From: Myxococcus qinghaiensis
Lineage (GTDB): Bacteria > Myxococcota > Myxococcia > Myxococcales > Myxococcaceae
DNA: 64,000 nucleotides
Assembly (NCBI RefSeq): GCF_024198215.1
Contig: NZ_JAKCFA010000002.1
Coordinates: forward strand, 310,001-374,000
Direction: 5' to 3'
The translations under genes and the position numbers were made by a program. The notes under the pieces were generated by a model. That model worked only from the letters and a program-made list of their open reading frames with translations, made no database searches and had not been told where the DNA came from. Below, piece by piece: positions 9,453-18,693 of the stretch; position 1 is the stretch's first letter, and every line of letters begins with the position of its first letter.

Positions 9453-11060
9453 ATGCTCGAGACGAAGCCGCACCCCAGACCGATCCGAATCCCAGCGTTG
9501 AGGTGCCGCGTGGCGCGGGAGCACTCTGTTTGTACGCTCCTGCTGACCTGCCTCTGGCTCCTGTCAGCCTGCAAGCCCCGCGAAGATCCATGGATTGAGC
9601 CCCGCCCCATCCCCGCTGGATATGATTTTCCGGGTAACCGGGAGGAGATCCAACAGTGGGCGGACACATGGAACACCGCCCGCATCACCTCCAAGGCCTG
9701 GAACCTCTGGGCCGGTCTTCAGGCCGATTCCGGGCAGGTCTACCCGGGAACCAGGCTCCCGATGCCTGTGTGGGACACCTGGAACGGAGAGGAGCTCTTC
9801 CCGGCCCCAGGGCAGCCGGCGCCAGACTTGTCGCGGCGCAAGGCCGCCCATGCCTTCCACGGGCCACGCCAGTTCCATCATCCCGCCACCACGGGCCAGG
9901 ACGTCACCCCCACCGAGCAGGTCGTCTCCTTCAACAAGTTCAATCCCGAGATGGCCGCGTACCTGACGCAGGGCCATCCCGTCAGCGCGGGGGGACCTCC
10001 GTATTTCTACAACCAGTTCACCAGCCTGGCCGCACTCAACATCCAGTGGCCGGCCAATACACCCATCGCGCGGCGCGCCGTGCAGCAGGCGCCGTACACC
10101 GCGCCCTCGGCGGGGAACCCGGGCTCGGCGGCCATGGAGCTCAAGCCCGTGCTGTACCTGGTCAAGAAGCGCCAGCCCACCCCTGTGCCCGTGTGGAGGG
10201 GGATCGAAGACAGTCTCAACTCAGGGTCCACGTGCACGCCCGAGCAACAGGCGCTGGACAAGTGCCATCCGACGCCCTCGCTCTGGCTGACGTGCGCCAT
10301 CGTGGATCCCACGGCGCCAGCGGATGCGCCCATCGCAGAGGCCACCGCCGAGCAGATCCAGGGCGTCGCGCAGCTCATCGCCGAGGCGAACAACGCCAGT
10401 CCCGGGGCTCCGGTCTTCAGTTGCCAGCGGTACCTGCATGCGCCGCTCTCCGCCCTCTACTCCTTCCAGATGACCGCCGCCGAGGCCAGGGCCTTCAACA
10501 GCACCAGCATCGAAGGGCTCAAGGCCGAAGCGGGCGACTCCGCCGTCCTCACGGCCATGCACGTCAACACCAAGGAGCTCGTCAACTGGACCTGGCAGAC
10601 CTTCTGGTGGCAGCCAGGCAGCGACGCGCCCGATGACTTTCCCGGAAGCAAGAAGGGGATGACGGACAAAGTCACGGGGGCGGGGCGCAACTATGCGATG
10701 TGCACCGCCTACAATCAGACCCAGGGCACGGGGAGCAGCAAGATGGTCGTCTGCTTCAACCCCTACCTGGAGACCTCGCCAGGAATTCCCAAGGGCATCC
10801 AGAGCAACTGCATGACGTGTCACGGCACCGCGGCCGTGGGCAGCGCCTTCGTGAACACCGCCAGCAGCCCGCCCGCGACGTGGGCGCCCCAGACGCCCTC
10901 GTATCCGTGTGACTACGAGGCGCCCATTGATTTCGCCACGTACACGTGGCTCACGGGCTTCACGAGCACGGACTTCTCCTGGGCGATTCCGGCGGATCCC
11001 CAGCCGCTTCCCCAGAACCCGAACAACCTCCCCCTCGCCGGGACGTTGAATTGTCCGTGA
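9453..11060 (+). CDS. Lipoprotein with one haem c motif (535 aa)
   Basis: The N-terminus has a ~27-residue positive region, a hydrophobic stretch and a lipobox LSAC, so the protein is predicted to be exported and lipid-anchored. GGAG lies seven bases before the ATG. A single CXXCH haem c site appears late, at ~453-457 (SNCMTCHGTA), next to a Cys-containing SYPCDYEAP. Most of the protein (50-450) is Pro/Trp/Thr-rich without a recognised domain. It could be a periplasmic electron carrier or a cytochrome-c-linked oxidoreductase of unknown substrate. A GC-rich hairpin follows the stop. Confidence 0.7.
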   Translation: MLETKPHPRPIRIPALRCRVAREHSVCTLLLTCLWLLSACKPREDPWIEPRPIPAGYDFPGNREEIQQWADTWNTARITSKAWNLWAGLQADSGQVYPGTRLPMPVWDTWNGEELFPAPGQPAPDLSRRKAAHAFHGPRQFHHPATTGQDVTPTEQVVSFNKFNPEMAAYLTQGHPVSAGGPPYFYNQFTSLAALNIQWPANTPIARRAVQQAPYTAPSAGNPGSAAMELKPVLYLVKKRQPTPVPVWRGIEDSLNSGSTCTPEQQALDKCHPTPSLWLTCAIVDPTAPADAPIAEATAEQIQGVAQLIAEANNASPGAPVFSCQRYLHAPLSALYSFQMTAAEARAFNSTSIEGLKAEAGDSAVLTAMHVNTKELVNWTWQTFWWQPGSDAPDDFPGSKKGMTDKVTGAGRNYAMCTAYNQTQGTGSSKMVVCFNPYLETSPGIPKGIQSNCMTCHGTAAVGSAFVNTASSPPATWAPQTPSYPCDYEAPIDFATYTWLTGFTSTDFSWAIPADPQPLPQNPNNLPLAGTLNCP

Positions 11061-11069
11061 GCCGGTGCC

Positions 11070-11100
11070 CGGGCCCGGCGTTCCTATCCTGCCGGGCCCG
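11070..11100 (+). terminator. Hairpin after the one-haem lipoprotein gene
   Basis: CGGGCCCGGC pairs perfectly with GCCGGGCCCG over an 11-base loop, ten bases past the stop. Confidence 0.55.
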
Positions 11101-11142
11101 CGTCCCGCGCTGGCCCACGAGCGCCGCGGAGGACACCCCGCT

Positions 11143-11174
11143 CCGCCTCCTCCGACAGACACCGGAGGAGGCGG
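11143..11174 (-). terminator. Hairpin after the SBBP/vWD gene
   Basis: A perfect 12-base stem (CCGCCTCCTCCG / CGGAGGAGGCGG) with an 8-base loop lies just downstream of the leftward gene's stop, between two convergent genes. Confidence 0.6.
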
Positions 11175-11187
11175 GCTGCACGGGAGG

Positions 11188-13398
11188 TTACTCCTGGGTG
11201 ACCTCCACGTTGTCGAGCCCCCAGGAGGGCGCCGCCAGCATCGGATTCGAGACCGAGTTGTTCCAGCGATAGAAGGTCAAGACGATGGGGGACGTCCCGC
11301 TCGTGTCGAACCGGTGCTTGAACCGATAGATGGAGTCTCCGTCCACGTAGCCCAGCGTGTTGTTGGCGATGGAGCCGGTCCGGGCGGCGCTGCCGGTCCG
11401 CGGGTAGGACTGGGTGTTCGACGTGTTGGAGAAGGTGCCCCCCAGCAGGCTCGACGACTGTTGCATGTACCAGGTGTTCGACGCCGGAGCGCCATCCCCT
11501 GTCCAGCCATCGAGGATGAACAGGTCGAAGCTCAGCGAGATGATGCCGGGCTTGCCCGTGGCCGGCAGCGTCAGGCGGAGCACCTCACTGGTGAACGGAC
11601 CGAGGAAGGTCTGCGCGCCATTCGGCGTCCTGGATATCAGGTTCGAGCTCCACTCCGTGCCCACCGCGGCGCCGAAGTTGGAGAAGTACAGCCGGTTCCC
11701 CGAAGGCACGGGCGGCGGAGCCTGGGGTCCGCGCTGGGCCTGGACCTGGGCCTGCACCCGGACCGTGGACGCGATGAAGCTCGCGTCCTGGGTCACCGCG
11801 ACGTCCACGGTGCAGCTGTCGAGGAAGACGCCCGCCTGGACGCCGCCCGCGAGGCACCGATTCCTCGCCGCGTCCCGCTCCGTCGCGGGCAGGTCGTTCA
11901 CCGTCGCGGGCGACGCCGGGAAGTCCAGGATGGTGAAGGTCGCCGTGCTCTGCCCGGAGGCGTAGTCGAAGAGGGACTCCGCCTGGGAGATGCGCCAGCT
12001 CGCCGCGAAGCTGGTCGGCCCCACGTAGAGCTCGGTGAAGGACAGCGTCGGCGCCAGCGGGGTGCCATTGCGCAGCGCGTACTCGTTCGTCGCGATGCCA
12101 TCGTAGTTGCCCAGCAGGCCGCGAATCTTCGCGCGGCGCGACGGCTTCAGGGCGAAGTTGTAGTCCATGTACGTGCCGTTGAGGGTGACGAGCGCCTTGT
12201 CTCCACCCGGGTACGAGAGCACGTAGGACGCCGCGTCCCGACGCAGGATGCGGCCCCCACCGGCCACGGGGACGGTGTCCCCCACTGTCACGGAGGTCAG
12301 CGTGCCGTCGACGCGCAGCTCGTGTCCGCCGGTCGTCAGGTAGACGCCGACCCGGCTCGCGCCCAGCCGCGTCGCCACGGCCGTCATCACCGTCACCCGG
12401 TTGTTGTTCACCCACGGCTGCATGCGCGCCTGGGCGATCAACGGTGCGCTGGCGTCACTGCTCTCCACGAAGATGAACTCGCCCGCTCCCTGGAAGTCAT
12501 AGGAGCGGTTGTCGAAGGTGACCAGGTGCGGGTCACCCCAGCCATAGCCGATGCCACACTGGCCCGGCGTGTTGATCTGACAGCAGTCCTCGTAGCGGAA
12601 CACCACGTAGTCCTCACCGCCGGCATTCGGAAGCGGTGAGCTGGGGAACTCTCCCTGGGTGGAGCCCGTGACGTAGACGCTGTCATTGATGTCCGCGGCC
12701 ACGCCGTGACCGACGTCATCCTCCGCCGCGGGGTCATTCATGTTGGTCGAGCCGAACTGACGGCGGATCACGACGCCGCCCCCCGCGTCGTACTTCACCA
12801 TGAAGAAGTCATTCGAGGAGTTCGGCAGGTTGGTGACGAAGTCGTAGTTGCTGCGCCCCGTGATGTAGACGTTCGCACCGCCATCGGAGGCGATGCCGAG
12901 GGCAAGCTCACTGCCTGGTGTGCCGAACTGACGGGTCCACTGCAGAGTCCCGGAGCCATCGAACTTCACGACGATGGCATCCTGCCCTCCCTGGTGAGGC
13001 TGCCCGTTGAAGGACATCTCGGTGTAGCCCACCACATAGACATGGATGGCCCCGCTCACCAGTCTGGCGGTGGCGACCCCGTAGATGGAGTCCTGCCCGG
13101 CCGTTCCCATCTGTCGTTGCCACTGCAGGACACCCGCGCTGTTGTACTTCACGATGAACAAGTCCGTGAGACCCGCATTGGGAGAGCCGAGCGCGCCCGT
13201 CGTGGAGCCGACGACATAGGCATCGTTGTTTGCGTCCGCGGCGACACCTCGCACCACCTCGGCCTGTGCGGTGCCGAATTGGCGAATCCAGAGCTGGGTG
13301 CCCGCGGAGTCATACTTGGCCAGGAAGCCGTCCTGGCCTCCCAGGCCCACGTTTCCCGGCATCACGCCCGCCGTGTGTCCCGCCATCGCGATGCGCAA
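11188..13398 (-). CDS. SBBP-repeat / vWD-domain protein, 5'-truncated
   Basis: About 736 aa. Residues ~1-250 are SBBP-type propeller repeats (GFLAKYDSAGTQLWIRQFGT, DLFIVKYNSAGVLQWQRQ, AIVVKFDGSGTLQWTRQFG) with the linking YVVGST/YITGRS strands. A von Willebrand D domain begins at ~290 (GWGDPHLVTFDNRSYDFQG), and the C-terminal ~150 residues are a beta-rich domain. Homologous proteins are secreted, but this frame opens inside a repeat with only TTG (13398) or ATG (13386) as starts, no ribosome-binding site, no signal peptide, and a stop directly upstream. The 5' end seems lost; if translated the product would stay inside the cell. Confidence 0.7.
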   Translation of the reverse strand: MRIAMAGHTAGVMPGNVGLGGQDGFLAKYDSAGTQLWIRQFGTAQAEVVRGVAADANNDAYVVGSTTGALGSPNAGLTDLFIVKYNSAGVLQWQRQMGTAGQDSIYGVATARLVSGAIHVYVVGYTEMSFNGQPHQGGQDAIVVKFDGSGTLQWTRQFGTPGSELALGIASDGGANVYITGRSNYDFVTNLPNSSNDFFMVKYDAGGGVVIRRQFGSTNMNDPAAEDDVGHGVAADINDSVYVTGSTQGEFPSSPLPNAGGEDYVVFRYEDCCQINTPGQCGIGYGWGDPHLVTFDNRSYDFQGAGEFIFVESSDASAPLIAQARMQPWVNNNRVTVMTAVATRLGASRVGVYLTTGGHELRVDGTLTSVTVGDTVPVAGGGRILRRDAASYVLSYPGGDKALVTLNGTYMDYNFALKPSRRAKIRGLLGNYDGIATNEYALRNGTPLAPTLSFTELYVGPTSFAASWRISQAESLFDYASGQSTATFTILDFPASPATVNDLPATERDAARNRCLAGGVQAGVFLDSCTVDVAVTQDASFIASTVRVQAQVQAQRGPQAPPPVPSGNRLYFSNFGAAVGTEWSSNLISRTPNGAQTFLGPFTSEVLRLTLPATGKPGIISLSFDLFILDGWTGDGAPASNTWYMQQSSSLLGGTFSNTSNTQSYPRTGSAARTGSIANNTLGYVDGDSIYRFKHRFDTSGTSPIVLTFYRWNNSVSNPMLAAPSWGLDNVEVTQE

Positions 13399-13649
13399 TC
13401 AAATACATTCACTAGCATCCGACATCTCCTCCGGCTGGAGCTCTCGGGCGTCACGCGCCGTGGTGTATTTATTGTCCATGCGGGGAAACCCTGACATCGC
13501 CCGTCTGCGAGGATGCCGAGGCTGAAGAGTTCTTGTGCGGAGCGTCCCTGCGCCAACGACCTGACCTGTACGCTCTGCTCGGCCGGGAGTGGGCGCGGCG
13601 CCCCTGAACGCGCAAGGGACTGGCGAAGCCCCCATTCGCTCGCGTACTA

Positions 13650-14573
13650 GTGTCGCTCATGGACTTGGAGTCAGCGGAGCACCCCTTCCTCGATCAGCTC
13701 TTCACGCCGCACCCGGGTCGCGAGTTCCTGGCGGAGTACTGGCCCACGCGGCACCTGGTCTGCCACGGCCCGCTCGAAAGGCTCGGGGAGCTCGCGGCGC
13801 TCCCGGAGCTCCATGACCTGGAGCGGCTGCTGCACACCTACCGCAACCCGGTGATGGTCGCGCTGCCGGACCGGCGCGATGAGCACAGCGTCATCCGGGT
13901 GGAGGCGCAGACCGCGGCGGCGCTGTACCGCAGCGGAATGGCGCTCATCCTCGACTCGGCGGAGCGCTACCTCCCCCTGGTCGAGCAGTGGCTGCACATG
14001 GTGGCGTTCGAGCTGGGACTCGCGCGCAACGCCGTGGCGCGAGCCATCTTCTATGCCTCGCCGTCGGGTGGCGGCAACAGCCCCCACTTCGACGCGAATG
14101 CGAACATCGTCGTGCAGGTGCGCGGCACCAAGCGCTGGACGCTCGCGCCCAACACCCAACTGCCCCTGCCCACGGACCGCTGGGCGATGAACATGGGCCC
14201 GCCCTCGCCCGAACTGGCCAGCTACCTGGAGCAGGAGCTGCCCGAGCAGATGCCCGAGGGCGCCGAGGTCATCACGCTCGAGCCCGGCTCGGTGCTCTTC
14301 GTGCCGCGCGGCTACTGGCACTCCACCGAGGCCTCGGAGGACACGCTGGCGCTGAACTTCACCTACAGCCAGCCCACCTGGGCGGACGTGGTCAGCGCCG
14401 CGCTGCGACAGCAGCTGCTGAAGGACGTGCGGTGGCGCGCGCTCGCAGATGGAATCGGCTCGCCGGACCCCGAGCGCAGCGGAGCGTGCCACACGCGACT
14501 CTCCGAGCTGCTGCACGAGCTGCAGGCCCACGTCCTGGAACTGGAGGCCCGGAAGATCGTGGAGGAGAGCTAG
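13650..14573 (+). CDS. JmjC/cupin-like oxygenase (307 aa)
   Basis: The central part reads as a cupin-type Fe(II)/2-oxoglutarate oxygenase of the cupin-4/JmjC class: H-x-D metal ligands in NSPHFDANANIVVQ (~145-148), then VRGTKRWTL, and the distal His in VPRGYWHSTE (~223). FVPRGYWH is typical of ribosomal-protein and peptide hydroxylases. A helical C-terminus follows. The substrate is unknown. The start is uncertain: GTG at 13650 or ATG at 13659, neither with a good ribosome-binding site. The gene stands alone, facing the truncated SBBP gene. Confidence 0.75.
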   Translation: MSLMDLESAEHPFLDQLFTPHPGREFLAEYWPTRHLVCHGPLERLGELAALPELHDLERLLHTYRNPVMVALPDRRDEHSVIRVEAQTAAALYRSGMALILDSAERYLPLVEQWLHMVAFELGLARNAVARAIFYASPSGGGNSPHFDANANIVVQVRGTKRWTLAPNTQLPLPTDRWAMNMGPPSPELASYLEQELPEQMPEGAEVITLEPGSVLFVPRGYWHSTEASEDTLALNFTYSQPTWADVVSAALRQQLLKDVRWRALADGIGSPDPERSGACHTRLSELLHELQAHVLELEARKIVEES

Positions 14574-14576
14574 GGC

Positions 14577-14592
14577 GCGGGCTTCGGCCCGC
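14577..14592 (+). terminator. GCGGGC-TTCG-GCCCGC hairpin after the JmjC-like gene
   Basis: A six-base GC stem capped by a TTCG tetraloop, followed by a C-run; it starts three bases after the stop. Confidence 0.55.
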
Positions 14593-14626
14593 CCCCCCCT
14601 CGTACGAGTGACGCGAAGCCGAGCGA

Positions 14627-15385
14627 CTACGGCGCCACGTAGACGCAGACAGCCAGCGCCCCGCAGCCAATCTCGACCGTGAGCTTGTTGCAGTCCGGCT
14701 TGAAGTCCGAGCGGTAGAGGGTGTGGTTCTGCGTCCGCCGGTAGGGCCCGTCCACCCCGACCCCGCTGTAATTGATGGCCACCGTGAGCAGGCCGTTGTC
14801 GCCCGTCCCCGCGGGGATGAGCGTGGTGACGCTGCACGTGTCGCGGTTGTGGATGGGAATGGCCTCGCCGCCAATCGTGACGCTGTTGATCTTGAAGTCC
14901 CCCTCATTGTCGAAGCGGACATAGGCGGTGGAGGAGCGGTCCACGAGCTCCCCGTTCTCCATCGACAAGTCACACGCCCCGGGAGTCCAGGTGCCCTTCT
15001 GGTACTGGCCCAGGAACGTGTCCGACCCGTTCTGCGGCCGGAAGCGCATCGTCTGCCCCTCGAAGACGACCTCGTAATCGGGCAGGCCGTGCACCGCGTC
15101 CCAGCGAATCATCCTCGGGCTGATGAGCCGCCCCTTGTAGAGCCCCGCCGAGGGTGAGCCGGGCAGCTCGCACATGTATACCCGGTCCGATGGCTGGCCC
15201 GCGATGCCGCCATAGGCCACGTCCGTCCGATAACCGTACTCACTGCCGAAGCGATTCCAGACGCCCGTCACGGCCGAATCACCGCCCCCCGGGTTGTCGT
15301 CCACCGCGCTCGAGTCACACGCGGACAAGGGGGCCAACAGCAGACAGCCAAGGGAGAAACGAGCGAGGAGGTGGTTCACGTGCAT
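14627..15385 (-). CDS. Lipoprotein of unknown function (252 aa)
   Basis: The signal peptide ends with the lipobox LSACDSS at about residue 23. The rest is beta-rich with several Cys (VYMCELPG, GACDLS, DTCSVTT, DCNKLTVEIGCG), consistent with a disulphide-containing exported domain. No enzyme motif is recognised. The start ATG has only a weak ribosome-binding site; no better one is seen after the signal peptide begins. Confidence 0.7.
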   Translation of the reverse strand: MHVNHLLARFSLGCLLLAPLSACDSSAVDDNPGGGDSAVTGVWNRFGSEYGYRTDVAYGGIAGQPSDRVYMCELPGSPSAGLYKGRLISPRMIRWDAVHGLPDYEVVFEGQTMRFRPQNGSDTFLGQYQKGTWTPGACDLSMENGELVDRSSTAYVRFDNEGDFKINSVTIGGEAIPIHNRDTCSVTTLIPAGTGDNGLLTVAINYSGVGVDGPYRRTQNHTLYRSDFKPDCNKLTVEIGCGALAVCVYVAP

Positions 15386-15497
15386 CCTGATGAGCCGGCG
15401 ATACGCCGCGCACTGAGCTGGATTTCCCAGGCAGCCTAGGATGCCCCCGAGTGGCCCGTAAAGCCGGAGCTGCATCCTTCCCGGGGTCCGTGATACC

Positions 15498-16895
15498 TCA
15501 AGCCGGAACGAGCTGGTCCGCGATGCGAGCCAGGTCGGAGACGGACGTCACGACCACGGCCTGGTGACAGTGCTTCTCGTACGTGAGCATCTCGCTGTCA
15601 CCGATGCCCCAGTTGCCGCGCTCCTCTGGACAAATCCACAGGACGCGCTTCGCCTTGCGGCGCAAATCCTTCAGCGCCCAGACGTTGTTGGCGTTGTAGT
15701 TGTTGCGCCCGTCCCCAATGACCATGACGGTGGTGCGCCGGGTGATGCTGCCCAGGTGGTCCCGGGTGAAGTCCGCCAGCGCGCGGCCGTAGTTCGAGTT
15801 GGCGCTCAGGGACACCGTCTTCCCCGCCGTCGCCATGTCGATGGCCTCGTCCACGTCCAGGTCCTTGAAGTACTGCGTCACCTCGCCCACGTCGGACACG
15901 AAGACGAACGAGCGCACGCGCACGAAGAGCGACTGCATCGTGTGCATGAACAGCAGCATCATCCGCGCCGCGTTGCGGACCGAGTCTGACACGTCACACA
16001 GCACCACCAGCTCCGGACGCTCGGGCCGGCGGCGACGGAACTGGGGCAGCATGGGCACCCCACCCCACGTCATGTTCTTGCGCAGCGTGCGGCGGACATT
16101 GAGCGCGCCCTTGCGGTGCGAGCGCTGCCGGCGAATCAAGCGACTGCGCAGCTTCTCCGCCAGCGTGCGCACGGCGGACTGCATCTGGTCCACCTCCGCC
16201 TGGGTGAGCAGGTGCAGCGGCTTGTCCTGCACCGTGTCGGTGCGACGACGGATGCGAGCCTCCGCCTGACGCTTCACCTCCTGGCGCGCCGCGTCCTCAA
16301 TCTTCCGCATCGCCGCGGCGACATGGCGCGACACAATCTCCACGCCCTCGGGAGACAGGCCGCGTGCATTCAGCTCGTCCTCCAGCGACTTCATGTCGGA
16401 GCGCGCCCGCTCCATGCCCGCTCCCGCCAGCATGCGCCGAGCGAAGAAGCCCGCCTGGAGCGGACTCTCCAGCTTCGACAGGTCCAACTGGAGCGACGCC
16501 ATCCGGAAGATCTGCGCCAGCCGCGCCCGGTCTCCCTCCAGCACCGCCTGCGCGAGCGGAGACATCTCCGGCAAGAGGAGGTTCATCTGGTAGATGACCA
16601 TCTTCAGCGTGTCCCCCTCCAGGTAGCCCTCTTCCTGGAGCTGCGCGGCCAGGGACTTGTCGATGGCCTCGAACGTCGCCGCCGCCCCGGAGAAGAAGAA
16701 GTCGAACGCGCGGTTGAACGTGTCCACGTCCAGCTCGCGCTTCACCAGCGTGGTCCGCATCACCGCGCGGAACAGGGCCCGGTCCACCAGCCCCACTTCG
16801 GCCGTGGCCCGCAGCGCGTCCTGCACCTCGGAGGTGCTCACGCGCACGCCGTTCTGTCGGAGCACCTCGGCGAACTCGACGATGCGCGCGTCCAT
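15498..16895 (-). CDS. VWA domain protein, CoxE-like (465 aa)
   Basis: The N-terminal ~280 residues are helical (VEFAEVLRQNGVRVSTSEV is the usual opening of the family), followed by a basic linker (RRQRSHRKGALNVRRTLRKN). A von Willebrand A domain follows with the metal-ion site DVSDS at ~302-306 and VMVIGDGRNNYN later. CoxE-like proteins partner with MoxR-type AAA ATPases to insert metals or remodel complexes; no such ATPase lies next to it here. The start overlaps the preceding gene's stop by one base (TGATG), so it is translated as the last gene of that operon. Confidence 0.8.
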   Translation of the reverse strand: MDARIVEFAEVLRQNGVRVSTSEVQDALRATAEVGLVDRALFRAVMRTTLVKRELDVDTFNRAFDFFFSGAAATFEAIDKSLAAQLQEEGYLEGDTLKMVIYQMNLLLPEMSPLAQAVLEGDRARLAQIFRMASLQLDLSKLESPLQAGFFARRMLAGAGMERARSDMKSLEDELNARGLSPEGVEIVSRHVAAAMRKIEDAARQEVKRQAEARIRRRTDTVQDKPLHLLTQAEVDQMQSAVRTLAEKLRSRLIRRQRSHRKGALNVRRTLRKNMTWGGVPMLPQFRRRRPERPELVVLCDVSDSVRNAARMMLLFMHTMQSLFVRVRSFVFVSDVGEVTQYFKDLDVDEAIDMATAGKTVSLSANSNYGRALADFTRDHLGSITRRTTVMVIGDGRNNYNANNVWALKDLRRKAKRVLWICPEERGNWGIGDSEMLTYEKHCHQAVVVTSVSDLARIADQLVPA

Positions 16896-18205
16896 CAGCG
16901 TCCCTTCCCCGTGTCCGGCCGCTCGAAGGACATCACCGCCTCCACGTGGTGCGTCTGGGGAAACATGTCCACCACCTGGAGCGCCTGGGGCTTGTAGCCC
17001 GCCTCCACCAGCCCCGCCGCGTCGCGCGCGAGCGAGGCCGGGTCACACGCCACGTACACCACCCGGCGGATGCCCAGCGCCACCATCCACTTCGCCAGCC
17101 CTGGAGCCCCCGCGCGCGGCGGGTCCGCCAGACACACGTCGAAGCGCCGGCCCTCGGATACCAGCCCGTCGCACACCTTGCGCGCATCCCCCTGCACGAA
17201 GCGCACGTTGCCCACGCTCGCTTCACGCGCGCTGCGCTGGGCCAGCTCCACGCCCACCGGGGACGACTCCACACCCAGCACCGACGCCGCGCCCGCCGCC
17301 AGAGGAAACGTGAAGTTGCCGTTGCCCGAGTACAGCTCCAGCACGGAGTCCTCGTCCCGCGCCGCCAGCTCGAAGATGGCCGACGTCACGAGCCCTACGT
17401 TGGCCTCCGCGTGCGCCTGAGCGAACGAATCCGGCCGCAGATACAGCGGCACCTCCGGCCGCAGCGGCGAGTACGAGCGCAGCGCCGGCTTGCCCAACAC
17501 CCGGGGCGAGCCCTCCTTCGGCACCAGCACCGCGCCCTCCAGCCGCAGCGCCCGCACGGCGGCCTCCGCGGCCTCCACGTGCCGCGCCGACACCTGCCCC
17601 GTCAGGTTCACCGCGAACGCGGCCTTGTCGCCCTCCGCGAGCAGGAGCACCTCCTCGGTGTCCTTTGCCAAGGGCTTGAGCAGCGGCGCCAGCTTCCCCG
17701 GCAGCGCCGTCAGCACGGGCGTCAACGCACCGCACTCGGATACCGCGAGCCGCTCGTGGCTGCGCCGGCTGAAGTAGCCCAGCGCTCCCTTCCCCGCCGG
17801 ATGCAGCACCGCGCGTCGCCGGTAGCCCCAGTCCCGAGGCGCCACGAGGAGCGGCCGGACGGTGAAGTCCTCGCGCCGCAGGTGGCCCAGGTGCTCCAGG
17901 GTGGAGAGGACGATCTCCTGCTTCGCGCTTCGCTGCGCGGACTCGGCCAGGCCCAGCCAGTCACAGCCGCCGCACTCGCTGGCCAGGGAGCATGGGGCCA
18001 CGCGGCGGTCCGGCCCTGGGGAGACCACCTCGCGCAACAGGCCGCGCAGCACCCGTCCCTGGGACTCCAGGTGGACGCGCACGGTGTCGCCGGGGAAGGC
18101 GCCAGGGATGAAGACGGTGCGGCCCTGCCAGGACGCCACGCCTTCGCCCAGCTGGCCGAGGCGGTCGATGGTCAATGAAACGGGAGTCTCAGGGAGGGGC
18201 GGCAT
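16895..18205 (-). CDS. rlmD: 23S rRNA (uracil-5-)-methyltransferase, RlmD/TrmA family
   Basis: 436 aa, the normal length. A TRAM domain (~10-65) is followed by the iron-sulphur Cys set C72, C78, C81 (PCSLASECGGCDW) and C159 (VSECGAL). The SAM-binding loop is VLELYSGNGNFTF, then LADPPRAG, and the catalytic Cys is in VYVACDPASLARD (~384). These enzymes make 5-methyluridine in 23S rRNA or tRNA; RlmD is the likeliest because of the Fe-S Cys set, but paralogues such as RlmCD cannot be separated by eye. It lies between a PilZ gene and a VWA gene, apparently in one transcript. Confidence 0.85.
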   Translation of the reverse strand: MPPLPETPVSLTIDRLGQLGEGVASWQGRTVFIPGAFPGDTVRVHLESQGRVLRGLLREVVSPGPDRRVAPCSLASECGGCDWLGLAESAQRSAKQEIVLSTLEHLGHLRREDFTVRPLLVAPRDWGYRRRAVLHPAGKGALGYFSRRSHERLAVSECGALTPVLTALPGKLAPLLKPLAKDTEEVLLLAEGDKAAFAVNLTGQVSARHVEAAEAAVRALRLEGAVLVPKEGSPRVLGKPALRSYSPLRPEVPLYLRPDSFAQAHAEANVGLVTSAIFELAARDEDSVLELYSGNGNFTFPLAAGAASVLGVESSPVGVELAQRSAREASVGNVRFVQGDARKVCDGLVSEGRRFDVCLADPPRAGAPGLAKWMVALGIRRVVYVACDPASLARDAAGLVEAGYKPQALQVVDMFPQTHHVEAVMSFERPDTGKGR

Positions 18206-18241
18206 GCAGGCGCTCGGTGGGGGCGCCCGCGCGGGCCGCCG

Positions 18242-18655
18242 TTACTTCCGGGTCGCTTCCGACGGGAGCTCCGAGCGCAACCGCTCCACGAACTCCCCGA
18301 TGCGCGACCGCTTGTCTTCGTCAACGTCCAGGAACTCCACCGCCATCCCCGGGGACTGCGGAGAGGCGGTGCCGAGCGCGTTGGTGCGCGTCACCCGGCC
18401 CTTCAGCTCCACCGGGAAGTGCGCTCCCGGCAGTGTCACCAGCAGCTTCACCACCGTGTCCACCGGCAGGGGCTTGTCGGTGTTGATGTAGAGGCCGCCC
18501 TTGGAAAGGTTGACGGCCCAGTCCGTCACGAAGCCAGCCACGCTGCGGTAGGCCACCGGCAGCTCGTATTCGACTCGCGGCGCGCGGTGGTCGATGGGGT
18601 TCAGCTTCTCCGAGATGTCGGCCATGAAAGGGGCTCCGCCGGGGAAGTCGTCCAT
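18242..18655 (-). CDS. PilZ domain protein (137 aa)
   Basis: A single PilZ domain, with HRAPRVEYELPV at the start of the domain and VNLSKGGLYI in the second motif, as in the short myxobacterial PilZ proteins (TIGR02266 type). Such proteins bind or mimic c-di-GMP response modules controlling motility and surface polysaccharide. The ligand Arg pair is only partly conserved, so binding is not certain. GGGAGG lies five bases before the first ATG; a second in-frame ATG ten codons on is an alternative. It is closely spaced with the RNA methyltransferase downstream and the CoA-transferase upstream. Confidence 0.8.
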   Translation of the reverse strand: MDDFPGGAPFMADISEKLNPIDHRAPRVEYELPVAYRSVAGFVTDWAVNLSKGGLYINTDKPLPVDTVVKLLVTLPGAHFPVELKGRVTRTNALGTASPQSPGMAVEFLDVDEDKRSRIGEFVERLRSELPSEATRK

Positions 18656-18693
18656 ACCACCCTCCCCCAGCGGCGCACCTTAGCCTCGCCCGC

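Noticed and set aside
9178-9669. N-terminal extension of the GNAT gene upstream of 9177
   Set aside because: The in-frame extension lacks coding bias, while AGGAGAG precedes the ATG at 9177 and the LuxI-like residue spacing fits that start.
11065-12639. Plus-strand frame of more than 500 codons
   Set aside because: Antisense to the SBBP/vWD protein; Arg/His-rich and without domain.
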